39,121 nucleotides of DNA from Caldilineaceae bacterium (GTDB lineage Bacteria; Chloroflexota; Anaerolineae; Caldilineales; Caldilineaceae). The notes below the pieces were generated by a model. It made no database searches. It was given only the letters and a program-made list of their open reading frames with translations, and was not told the origin of the DNA. Numbering within the stretch: the stretch's first letter is position 1; the number at the start of each line of letters is the position of its first letter. A program made the position numbers and the translations under genes. Location of the stretch: the NCBI GenBank assembly GCA_020845455.1, contig JADLFO010000096.1, positions 1 through 39,121 on the forward strand, written 5' to 3'. Positions 1 to 9,510 of the stretch are shown here, in pieces.

Positions 1-2906
<2,906 letters not shown>

Positions 2907-2910
2907 AGTC

Positions 2911-3747
2911 TTAGTTTTCAGGTTTGCGGGCTATCAGTTCCAGTAGAGGTGTAGCCCAGTAGGCATGAGGCGTGGAACCCCAGCGCCGACAGGCTGCTTC
3001 GACGGCCGAGGCTTGCTCTTCCAGTTCGCGTGAAGTCTTGCGTAGATCCTCCAGAAAGCCGACCAATCCAGTCGCAGCATCGTCACTGCCGTGAATAAAG
3101 TTAACCCTGCCAGTGAGCTCGATCTCCTGAAATCCAACGACAGCGGCGAGCGCATGCTGTTCATACCCTACATACGGCTGCCCACCGTTTTTAGCCACCT
3201 GGTCTATATAGAGCTGCACTATCCGTGTGAGCAGCGGGTCGTCGGGCCAGAAAAAGATGTCCTGGTTTGCCGCAGACGTAATCGCGACGATACCCCCTGG
3301 CTTAAGGACCCGATAGATCTCACGCAGGGCCGTGCTTGGATCATTCAGATGCGCGAAGACCTGGGATGAATAGACAACATCGAATGTGTTATCGGGGAAA
3401 GGCAGTGAGTAGATGCTCTCTTTTATAAAGCGAACATTCGACCAGCCCATCTCTTGGGCAAGCGCACATGCCAGCACGAGCGGTGTCTCGTCGGCATCAA
3501 TGCCGATGACTTCACCTGGAGCTACTGCTGCTGCCAGGTCGACTGTGATCGAACCGGGACCACACCCGCAGTCGAGCAGATGCATTCCAGCGCGCAGTTT
3601 GGGAAGTAGAAATCCGGCAAATTGTTCAGCGCGGCGGAACTGAAAATACCTGGAGGCAGTTACGTCACCCTGATGCGTGTACTGCTCTTTGGTCTTGGGT
3701 GATCCATCAGAATGGCTTGTGCTGGGGAGCGGATCAGCGCTAGTCAT
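2911..3747 (-). CDS. Class I SAM-dependent methyltransferase
   Basis: A 278-residue protein with a Rossmann methyltransferase core: motif I LDCGCGPGS at residues 58-66, an acidic residue for the SAM ribose at the end of strand 2 (GIDAD, about 82-86), then LPFPDNTFDVV and RVLKPGG typical of UbiE/Methyltransf_11 proteins. ATG 3747 has a good upstream AAGGAG. The gene sits between the FAD subunit (17 bp upstream) and the Mo subunit (4 bp downstream), so it is almost certainly cotranscribed with them. Its GC content is clearly lower: a 60-base line here is near 47-52%, against up to about 80% in the adjoining Mo-subunit gene, suggesting a later insertion into the operon. The substrate cannot be told from sequence; a link to the hydroxylase product is only inference. 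Confidence 0.88.
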   Translation of the reverse strand: MTSADPLPSTSHSDGSPKTKEQYTHQGDVTASRYFQFRRAEQFAGFLLPKLRAGMHLLDCGCGPGSITVDLAAAVAPGEVIGIDADETPLVLACALAQEMGWSNVRFIKESIYSLPFPDNTFDVVYSSQVFAHLNDPSTALREIYRVLKPGGIVAITSAANQDIFFWPDDPLLTRIVQLYIDQVAKNGGQPYVGYEQHALAAVVGFQEIELTGRVNFIHGSDDAATGLVGFLEDLRKTSRELEEQASAVEAACRRWGSTPHAYWATPLLELIARKPEN

Positions 3748-3764
3748 GGTTTCTCCTTATTTCA

Positions 3765-4502
3765 TCATCCTCTTGCCTCATCCAGCGCGCGCGCCATAAC
3801 AACCTCACTCATGGCGCGGCGATAGTCGGCGCTGCCCTTGAAGTCGTCGGGCGGCTCCAGCGGCATCCCGGCCAAGATGGGCCGCGCGGCCACGCCGCAC
3901 AGCGCCACACGTTCGACCCCGGCGTCGACCACCGCATAGGCGGCGACAATGGGCCGGTCGGACGGGGTGCGCGCAAGCCGCGCCGCGCCGCCGCGCCACG
4001 CGGCCGGCGGCAGCCAGACTTCGGTGATCAGCCCGGGGCGCGGCGTGAACTCGTCGAGGGGGATCGTCGTCGGGCGTGTCCCATCATGCAGCACGACCTG
4101 GGCATCCAGCGCCAGGAGTGCGGCGTAAAATTCGCTGTCCGCTTCGGCGGCGGCGACTACCCCGCCTACGGTAGCGGCGTTGCGCAGGTTGACCGGCCCT
4201 TCGCCCTGGGCGGCGCGGCGCAGCAGACCGCTTGCGAGGCTGCCGCCCAACGATTGTTCGACCACCGCCGCCAGCGTGGCGGTTGCGCCCAGACAAAGCC
4301 GACCATCCTCCTGGCGGATCGTGTGCAGCCCCAAGTCGCGCAGGTCTACCACGCCGTCAATGTCGCGCAGGGCGTGGCTCTCCAACTGGCCCACCAGCCG
4401 CGTGCCGCCTGCCAAGGGCATCAGTACGCGGTCGCCGCGCCGGAGCAGCGTCAGCGCCTCATCCAGTGTCGTGGGCCGGTAATAGTCATGCAAGATCGCC
4501 AT
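3765..4502 (-). CDS. FAD-binding subunit of molybdenum hydroxylase (YgfM/CoxM-like)
   Basis: A 245-residue protein of the FAD_binding_5 / CO dehydrogenase flavoprotein family, somewhat shorter than typical 280-residue CoxM proteins. The FAD-contact motifs are visible: LAGGT near residue 30-35 and ATVGG near 110. The start FRP-like segment (YYRPTTLDEALTLL) matches the family N-terminus. It transfers electrons between the Fe-S/Mo protein encoded downstream (1-2906) and an external acceptor. It is the first gene of a three-gene minus-strand unit. Size and pairing with a fused Fe-S/Mo protein resemble the E. coli ygfM-xdhD pair. Confidence 0.88.
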   Translation of the reverse strand: MAILHDYYRPTTLDEALTLLRRGDRVLMPLAGGTRLVGQLESHALRDIDGVVDLRDLGLHTIRQEDGRLCLGATATLAAVVEQSLGGSLASGLLRRAAQGEGPVNLRNAATVGGVVAAAEADSEFYAALLALDAQVVLHDGTRPTTIPLDEFTPRPGLITEVWLPPAAWRGGAARLARTPSDRPIVAAYAVVDAGVERVALCGVAARPILAGMPLEPPDDFKGSADYRRAMSEVVMARALDEARG

Positions 4503-4549
4503 AGGCGCTCAGCTTTCTGTTCAAACAATCGTAGCGGTGGTATGTGGGG

Positions 4550-4587
4550 AGTGTGTACGGACACGATAGTTTGTGTCTGTACACACT
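4550..4587. promoter_or_regulatory. 15-bp inverted repeat upstream of the hydroxylase operon
   Basis: The arms AGTGTGTACGGACAC (4550-4564) and GTGTCTGTACACACT (4573-4587) flank an 8-base loop, with a single G/T position. A second, shifted imperfect symmetry CGATAGT...ACTATCG overlaps it (4564-4591). It lies between the VOC gene stop (4607) and the FAD-subunit start (4502), both on the minus strand. There is no T-run on either side, so an operator or two overlapping operators for the hydroxylase operon is as likely as a terminator. The binding protein is unknown. Confidence 0.5.
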
Positions 4588-4606
4588 ATCGTTCTCCACG
4601 CGGCCG

Positions 4607-5566
4607 CTACAGCCCCACCAGGCGGATATCCAACCCAAAAACTGCATCCGGGTGGATGGTGATCTCGTCCTGCATCACGACGCCGAGCATGCCCAATTCC
4701 TCCAGCGCGGCGCGCGCCTGCGCCAGCGAATCCACTTCCCAGACCATGTGATGCAGCCGATCGCTGTCGGCGGCGATCACGCGGATGGCGGGGCCATCGC
4801 CCACCTGCCAGCAGAGCGCCGTTTTCTCCGGCGCGGGGCGCAGGAGCGCACGCCAGCGGCTGCTGGATGCGGTCAACTGGGTGGCGCCGACCACGACTTC
4901 TTTGACGCGGCGCAGCCCTAACACCCCGCCCTGCCGCGCTGCCATCTGCGCCGCGCTGATGCGCCGTTCGGCGTTGATGTTGCGCCAGGCCGGGTTGTAT
5001 TTCACCATAAAGACCATGCCCTGGCGGTAGACGCCGTTGAACATGAACTCGACCGCACGCGGGCCGGCGCCGCGCTTGGCGGCGTTGCGTATCCACAGCG
5101 GGTCGGGAATGAGCTTTTTCAGTACAAAGATCGCCTTTAGCCAAGCGGTGGACCCCAAAAATGGGCCAAGAAAGTAGTTCATCCAGAGCGCAGCCGGCGG
5201 CTTGCCCGGTTCGTCGCGCAGATAGGGCGATGGCAGGTAGTCGATCCCGCGGCTGTCCAAGATCGAGGCGTCGTCCCCCCATGCTTCAAAGGCGATGCCG
5301 TAGAGATGGGCCTGGTCGCGGTAGGGGCCGGCAGGGATGTGGAGCATCTCAAAATCCACGTTGCCCGCAAAGATGCCCCCGCTGCGCAGGGCGGGGTGCT
5401 CGGTCGGCGGCCAGGGGGTGGGGAGGCGCAGCGTATCGGCGAAGAGCGCGTAGCACTCATCATACAGCGCATCGTCTACACGGATGATGATATGGTCAAT
5501 GCGCCGGACGGCAGGGATTTCTGTTGGGCTGTCTGCCCAGTTCACGGCACGCGGGACTGCCGGCAT
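4607..5566 (-). CDS. VOC-superfamily (glyoxalase-like) protein
   Basis: A 319-residue protein if started at ATG 5566; the first recognisable domain begins at RRIDHIIIRVDD (residues 21-32), typical of a vicinal-oxygen-chelate fold with a metal-ligand His25. A second beta-alpha-beta-beta-beta half with RVIAADSDRLHHMVWEVDS lies near the C-terminus, so two VOC modules are likely. The open frame continues upstream to 6295, but that part reads as antisense of ctaA and is rejected. No good ribosome site precedes 5566; ATG 5629 is an alternative. It is separated from the hydroxylase operon by an inverted repeat. Glyoxalase, dioxygenase or isomerase activity cannot be chosen from sequence. Confidence 0.75.
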   Translation of the reverse strand: MPAVPRAVNWADSPTEIPAVRRIDHIIIRVDDALYDECYALFADTLRLPTPWPPTEHPALRSGGIFAGNVDFEMLHIPAGPYRDQAHLYGIAFEAWGDDASILDSRGIDYLPSPYLRDEPGKPPAALWMNYFLGPFLGSTAWLKAIFVLKKLIPDPLWIRNAAKRGAGPRAVEFMFNGVYRQGMVFMVKYNPAWRNINAERRISAAQMAARQGGVLGLRRVKEVVVGATQLTASSSRWRALLRPAPEKTALCWQVGDGPAIRVIAADSDRLHHMVWEVDSLAQARAALEELGMLGVVMQDEITIHPDAVFGLDIRLVGL

Positions 5567-5815
5567 AGACAAGCGATCACTTTGCTGGAAGGAATAAACA
5601 CTACGACAATACCGCTCCCTGATCGCCATTATGTGCGATATTGCGCCATCCGGCAAGCGCCGTCGTCTGACCCGCCCTGCGCCGGCCCCAAGCAAGGCAG
5701 ATACGCGGCATGAGACTTTGGTCGCAGCCCGCGGCCCGCCAGGCTGATAGGCTGGATACGGTTGAAATGAATCGAGCCGCCGGCTGGACCGGCGCAGCGC
5801 GCCCAGGAAGATCAC

Positions 5816-6898
5816 ATGAACAACCGTTTGCACCAACCGGTCATCGCCTGGCTTTTGATCGTCTGCGGGCTGATCGTGACGATGGTCGTCTTTGGCGGCT
5901 ATGTGCGGCTGACGCGGTCGGGGCTGTCGATCGTGGAGTGGGATGTCGTCACCGGCGTGCTGCCGCCCATTGGGGAATCCGCCTGGCAGACGACCTTTGC
6001 CCAATATCAGCGGACGCCGGAGTTTCAGAAGGTCAACTCGGCCATGACTTTGGCCGAATACCGGCGCATCTTCTATATCGAGTATATTCACCGGCTGCTG
6101 GCGCGGGTCGCCGGGCTGGCCGTCATCCTGCCCCTGATCGCGTTTGTGGTCAAAGGCGTCATCCCCTGGCGGCGGTCGGCGGCCTATTGGCTGATCGCGC
6201 TGCTCTTCGTCTTCCAGGGCTTTCTGGGCTGGTACATGGTCAGCAGCGGCTTGGTAGACAGCCCCAGCGTCAGCCCCTACCGGCTGACCATCCACCTGCT
6301 GATGGCGCTATTTGTGCTGGGCCTCGCCTTCTGGGTGGCGCTGGATCGCATCTACCCCGCAGCACAGCGCCACCCAGCGCGCGGTGCGGGCTGGGCGATG
6401 GCGCTGCTGGTGCTGGTGGGTGTGCAGATCGCCTATGGCGGGCTGGTGGCGGGCATGAAAGCGGGGCATATCTCCGACACCTTTCCGGCCATGTTTGGCT
6501 ATCTAGTGCCGCCCGGTCTGTTTGCGGTGCTGCAGCCGTGGTGGGCCAATCTGGTGGCCGACCCGACCGCCGTGCATTTTGTACATCGTTGGTTTGCTTT
6601 TGTGGTGTTGAGCGGCGCGCTGGCGCTGCTGGGGCTGGTCTCGCGCGCCGATACGCCGCGCGAGGTACGTTTGGGCGGGCTGCTGCTCGGCCTGCTGGTT
6701 AGCGTCCAAGTGGGGTTGGGGCTGAGCGTGATCTGGCTGCACGTCCCCTTGGCGCCGGCGCTCCTGCACCAGTTGACCGCGGTACTCCTCTTTTTGAATA
6801 CCCTCTTTCTGCTCCACCGGCTGCGCGCCGGCGCTGTACACGTCGCCGGCGCGCAGCCGGAGCCTGTGCCCGCGCTGCGCGCCCAGCCGGGACGATGA
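5816..6898 (+). CDS. ctaA: Haem A synthase, COX15/CtaA family
   Basis: A 360-residue polytopic membrane protein that converts haem O to haem A for aa3-type oxidases. The N-terminal GGYVRLTRSGLS followed by EWDVVTGVLPP is diagnostic of the proteobacterial/mitochondrial (COX15) class and not of the short Bacillus CtaA. Eight hydrophobic helices are apparent in two repeats of four. Four histidines in helices fit the haem ligands: His92 (EYIHRL), His159 (TIHLL), His257 (FVHRW) and His318 (LLHQL). AGGAAG lies 7 bases before the ATG. No oxidase gene is next to it in this window. Its presence implies aerobic respiration with haem A. Confidence 0.93.
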   Translation: MNNRLHQPVIAWLLIVCGLIVTMVVFGGYVRLTRSGLSIVEWDVVTGVLPPIGESAWQTTFAQYQRTPEFQKVNSAMTLAEYRRIFYIEYIHRLLARVAGLAVILPLIAFVVKGVIPWRRSAAYWLIALLFVFQGFLGWYMVSSGLVDSPSVSPYRLTIHLLMALFVLGLAFWVALDRIYPAAQRHPARGAGWAMALLVLVGVQIAYGGLVAGMKAGHISDTFPAMFGYLVPPGLFAVLQPWWANLVADPTAVHFVHRWFAFVVLSGALALLGLVSRADTPREVRLGGLLLGLLVSVQVGLGLSVIWLHVPLAPALLHQLTAVLLFLNTLFLLHRLRAGAVHVAGAQPEPVPALRAQPGR

Positions 6899-6966
6899 TC
6901 GCAAGCCTGCGCCGGGCGCGGCAGCCTGCTCAACATGCCGGGCAAAATCGGCAGCCAAAAATACAC

Positions 6967-6994
6967 GGGGGCCTGCCCGTCCAGTCAGGCCCCC
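6967..6994. terminator. Hairpin between convergent ctaA and ric
   Basis: A 9-bp perfect stem GGGGGCCTG / CAGGCCCCC has a 10-base loop. On the minus strand the hairpin is followed by GTGTATTTTTGG, a modest U-tract, so it most likely terminates ric transcription; it also stands downstream of ctaA on the plus strand but without a T-run there. Confidence 0.65.
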
Positions 6995-7056
6995 ATGCTA
7001 CCGCCGTTTGGCGTGGGAGATTGCCAAGTTAACCCAAGCAAATCAACTCAAGCAGG

Positions 7057-7809
7057 TCAGTGCGCTTTTTGCTGTGCCTCCAGCGCGATTGTCTTGGGAA
7101 ACAGAATGTTGTTCTCCAGGTGGACATGCTCTTTGGTCTGCGCCTGGAATTCTTCCAGATAGCGATAGAGCGCCTGGAAGGTGGGGCAGGCATCCTCCGG
7201 CGGCGCGAACCCGCCGCTGCCCTCTTCGATGGCCGCCAGTTGATCGCCGGTGGACTGGTGCTCGTCCTCCATCAGTTCGATCAATTCGGCGGCAGAGCCA
7301 AACTTGGGCCGGGGGAGCGAGTCGCCCTCCTGGCTGCTGCGCACCAGCCGTTTGATATAGGGGAAGAGCATCAGCTCTTCTTTCTGCATGTGCATGACCA
7401 GTTCGCCACTGACGGCCTGCCAGTTGGCGTCGATGGCGTGGAGTTCAGGGTGGCTCTCGGCGTGTGCGGCGATCACGGCTTCCATCATGGCGGCCAGCCG
7501 CGGGATCATGGTCTTGGTGTAGGCGTGGTGCTGGTTGACGATGTAGTCGGCCAAGAAGTCCAGCCCCCACTGATTGTAGGCGGCTACCGGGCCGCTCTGC
7601 TCGGCCTGCGTCACCTCGTCCATCAAGGCGGCGGGGTCAAGCCCCTTCTCGGCGCAGGCCTGGCCGACGCTCACCTGCCCGCCACAGCAATAGTCGATGC
7701 CATATTTGGTAAAGACATCTGCCGCCCGATAGTTGGCAGCCACCACCGCGCCCACCATCTGTTCTGTAAACGAGCCTAAAAGGTCCGTGTTGCGCCCGTT
7801 GCTTTGCAT
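7057..7809 (-). CDS. ric: Iron-sulfur cluster repair di-iron protein (Ric/ScdA/YtfE family)
   Basis: A 250-residue protein from ATG 7809. Residues about 15-70 are the ScdA N-terminal domain with the YGIDYCCGG signature (Cys41, Cys42). The rest is a hemerythrin-like four-helix bundle with iron-ligand candidates in NQHHAYTK, HMQKEE, EDEHQST and EHVHLENN. The family repairs Fe-S clusters damaged by NO or peroxide. The open frame extends upstream to 8016, but that extension runs through a perfect palindrome and lacks conserved sequence, so the shorter start (AGGCAGGAA upstream) is preferred. It is transcribed divergently from two AhpD-like genes, and the nitrate reductase locus nearby suits a nitrosative-stress role. 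Confidence 0.9.
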   Translation of the reverse strand: MQSNGRNTDLLGSFTEQMVGAVVAANYRAADVFTKYGIDYCCGGQVSVGQACAEKGLDPAALMDEVTQAEQSGPVAAYNQWGLDFLADYIVNQHHAYTKTMIPRLAAMMEAVIAAHAESHPELHAIDANWQAVSGELVMHMQKEELMLFPYIKRLVRSSQEGDSLPRPKFGSAAELIELMEDEHQSTGDQLAAIEEGSGGFAPPEDACPTFQALYRYLEEFQAQTKEHVHLENNILFPKTIALEAQQKAH

Positions 7810-7949
7810 TTCCTGCCTAGTCTCCTTTGCTGGGGACTCTATCGAATGATGTTCCCTTGCGATAGTTCCTTGTGACATTTCTTTAGAGGACAGCCGGCGT
7901 GCATCAGCGCGCCGCGGGCCCCGCTTCACCCCTAGACTATCCGAACGCA

Positions 7950-7987
7950 ACGGGTCTGTCTTTGCGCGCGCGCAAAGACAGACCCGT
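7950..7987. repeat. 38-bp perfect palindrome
   Basis: The left half ACGGGTCTGTCTTTGCGCG is followed immediately by its exact reverse complement, with no loop. It lies between divergent genes, so it is not at a gene end and has no T-run. It may be an operator, a cruciform or a leader hairpin; its function is unknown. Confidence 0.8.
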
Positions 7988-8026
7988 CTGAAACGCGATA
8001 GAGTGAGGAAGATCACGGCATGAATG

Positions 8027-8052
8027 GTTCACATGCGCACAGTATTGTGAAC
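8027..8052. promoter_or_regulatory. Inverted repeat GTTCACA-N12-TGTGAAC
   Basis: Perfect 7-bp arms (8027-8033 and 8046-8052) lie 33 bp upstream of the first AhpD-like gene. Position and symmetry suit a dimeric regulator, possibly CRP/FNR-type in geometry, but it does not match the FNR or DNR consensus. Confidence 0.4.
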
Positions 8053-8084
8053 ACAAGTAACAGTCATGAACGGAAAGGCGGATT

Positions 8085-8573
8085 ATGATGGCTCCAAGGC
8101 TCAAATATGCAGAGGCCGCGCCGGGCGCGATGGAGGCGATGTCGGGGCTGGAAACCTATGTGCGCCGGAGCGGGCTGGAACCCAGCTTGGTCGAACTGGT
8201 GAAGCTGCGCGCCTCGCAGATCAACGGCTGCGCCTACTGCATCGACATGCACACCAAGGACGCGCGCGCCGCCGGCGAGACCGAGCAGCGGCTCTATGCC
8301 CTCAGCGCTTGGGAGGAGACGCCGTTCTACAGCGCGCGCGAGCGGGCTGCCTTGGCTTGGACCGAAGCGGTGACGCGCGTCGCCGATGGGCATGTGCCCG
8401 ACGCAGTCTATGAACAGGCGCGTGCCCAGTTTGGCGAAAAGGAACTGGTCAACTTGACCATGGCGGTGATCGCCATCAACGGCTGGAACCGGCTGGCGAT
8501 CAGTTTCCGGTCTGTACCGGGAACCTATCAACCCACCCACCGTCACCGAGAGGCAGAAAGGGAGCGGGTCTAG
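8085..8573 (+). CDS. Carboxymuconolactone decarboxylase family protein, AhpD-like
   Basis: A 162-residue all-helical protein. The AhpD core signature is at NGCAYCIDMHTKDAR with the CxxC pair Cys49/Cys52 and His56, followed by the family EREKAALAWTEAVT-like segment (about residues 89-100). This motif supports a thiol-disulfide alkylhydroperoxidase-type activity. The start is supported by AAGGCGG upstream; ATG 8088 is an equal alternative. It ends 1 bp before the second CMD gene, so the pair is translationally coupled. Role inferred: peroxide or nitrosative defence together with divergent ric. Confidence 0.88.
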   Translation: MMAPRLKYAEAAPGAMEAMSGLETYVRRSGLEPSLVELVKLRASQINGCAYCIDMHTKDARAAGETEQRLYALSAWEETPFYSARERAALAWTEAVTRVADGHVPDAVYEQARAQFGEKELVNLTMAVIAINGWNRLAISFRSVPGTYQPTHRHREAERERV

Positions 8574-8574
8574 G

Positions 8575-8922
8575 ATGGCTGAATCGGTCTATCCGGCTGT
8601 TACCAAGGAACTGTCCGGCAAGCGGGCGGCGCTGGCGCCGGAGACACACGACGCGTTTGTGGCCTTTAGCCGCCAAGTCTTCGCCGACGGCGCGCTGCCC
8701 GAAAAGGCCAAACACCTGATCGCGGTGGCGGTAGCGCATGTCACCCAGTGCCCCTACTGCATTCGCGGCCACACCAAACAGGCGCTGCGTCACGGCGCAA
8801 CCCAGGAAGAAGTGATGGAGGCGATCTGGGTCGCTGCCGAGATGCGCGCCGGCGGGGCCTATGCCCATGCCGCGCTCGCCATCGACACCATGGAATCCAT
8901 GGAGAAGAGTCCGACGGGGTGA
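8575..8922 (+). CDS. Second carboxymuconolactone decarboxylase family protein (AhpD-like)
   Basis: A 115-residue protein with one CMD domain; the redox motif QCPYCIRGHTKQAL contains Cys59, Cys62 and His66. It is similar in fold to its upstream neighbour but not a close copy: it belongs to the shorter CMD subtype with the ATQEEVMEAIWVAAEMRAGGAYAHA-like C-terminal helix (quoted in part: EEVMEAIWVAAEMR). The gene begins 1 bp after the preceding stop and is followed 35 bp later by a DUF488 gene. Confidence 0.88.
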   Translation: MAESVYPAVTKELSGKRAALAPETHDAFVAFSRQVFADGALPEKAKHLIAVAVAHVTQCPYCIRGHTKQALRHGATQEEVMEAIWVAAEMRAGGAYAHAALAIDTMESMEKSPTG

Positions 8923-8957
8923 GGAGAGAGAAATCCGTAAGGAAAGGAGTGACACCC

Positions 8958-9323
8958 ATGATCCAGCTCAAACGCGCCTATGACCCTGCTACGCCAGGCG
9001 ACGGCACGCGCTATTTGGTGGATCGGCTGTGGCCGCGCGGCGTCAAGAAGGAAGAACTGCACGCCGACGAGTGGGTTAAGGAGGTCGCACCCAGCACTGA
9101 ACTGCGTCAGTGGTTCGGCCACGACCCCGACAAATGGCCGGAATTCCAGAAACGCTACACCGCCGAACTGGACAAGAACCCAGCCGGCTGGCGGCCTATT
9201 GCAGACGCGGCGCGCAAAGGGCGCGTGACGCTGGTCTACAGCGCCAAGGACGAGGAACACAACGACGCCGTCGTCCTGAAGGCGTATCTGGAGCGCAAAT
9301 TGGCGGGAGACAAGCCCGCCTAG
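8958..9323 (+). CDS. DUF488 family protein (YeaO-like)
   Basis: A 121-residue protein beginning IQLKRAYDPATPGDGTRYLV, with the family hallmarks DRLWPRGVKKE (about residues 22-32), WFGHDP and VTLVYSAKDEEHN near the C-terminus. The biochemical function of DUF488 is not established. ATG 8958 is chosen because of the strong GGAAAGGAG site upstream; the longer frame starting at 8748 overlaps the CMD gene. It is the last gene of the AhpD-AhpD-DUF488 unit. Confidence 0.85.
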   Translation: MIQLKRAYDPATPGDGTRYLVDRLWPRGVKKEELHADEWVKEVAPSTELRQWFGHDPDKWPEFQKRYTAELDKNPAGWRPIADAARKGRVTLVYSAKDEEHNDAVVLKAYLERKLAGDKPA

Positions 9324-9406
9324 CGCACGCTGCCAAACTAAGCTGTGTTCCATCGATGCCCCTTTGCAGGGCGGAGGCGAACCGGGGCCAATGACGCTGC
9401 CCATGA

Positions 9407-9436
9407 TTGCCAGCAGCGCCGTCGCTGTGCCATACT
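9407..9436 (+). promoter_or_regulatory. Candidate sigma70 promoter of the nitrate sensor gene
   Basis: TTGCCA (9407-9412) and CATACT (9431-9436) are spaced 18 bp, with TG one base upstream of the -10. The start codon of the kinase gene follows at 9511. Nothing else is recognisable in the 187-bp gap 9324-9510. Confidence 0.4.
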
Positions 9437-9510
9437 GTAGCGGTGTCGTATCGCCGCTACGGTCGCGGCGCGCAATCGATCGATGGGCGGGTTGGAGCTT
9501 CCGGAGGCAC

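Larger units (their letters stand above)
7810..8084. promoter_or_regulatory. Divergent intergenic region, ric / AhpD-like genes
   Basis: This 275-bp region carries a 38-bp perfect palindrome (7950-7987), an inverted repeat GTTCACA-N12-TGTGAAC (8027-8052), and the 9-mer CGATAGAGT twice in opposite orientation (7836-7844 minus, 7996-8004 plus). The last may mark the two divergent -10 regions (GATAGA), though no good -35 was found. The combination suggests a shared regulatory region for both transcription units. Confidence 0.45.

Noticed and set aside
5567..6295. Upstream extension of the VOC-protein frame to 6295
   Set aside because: The additional 240 residues are antisense to ctaA and lack conserved sequence; the domain starts after 5566. 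The gap 5567-5815 shows no confident promoter.
7810..8016. N-terminal extension of Ric to 8016
   Set aside because: It would translate the 38-bp palindrome and unrelated Arg-rich sequence; the known Ric N-terminus begins near residue 10 of the shorter start.
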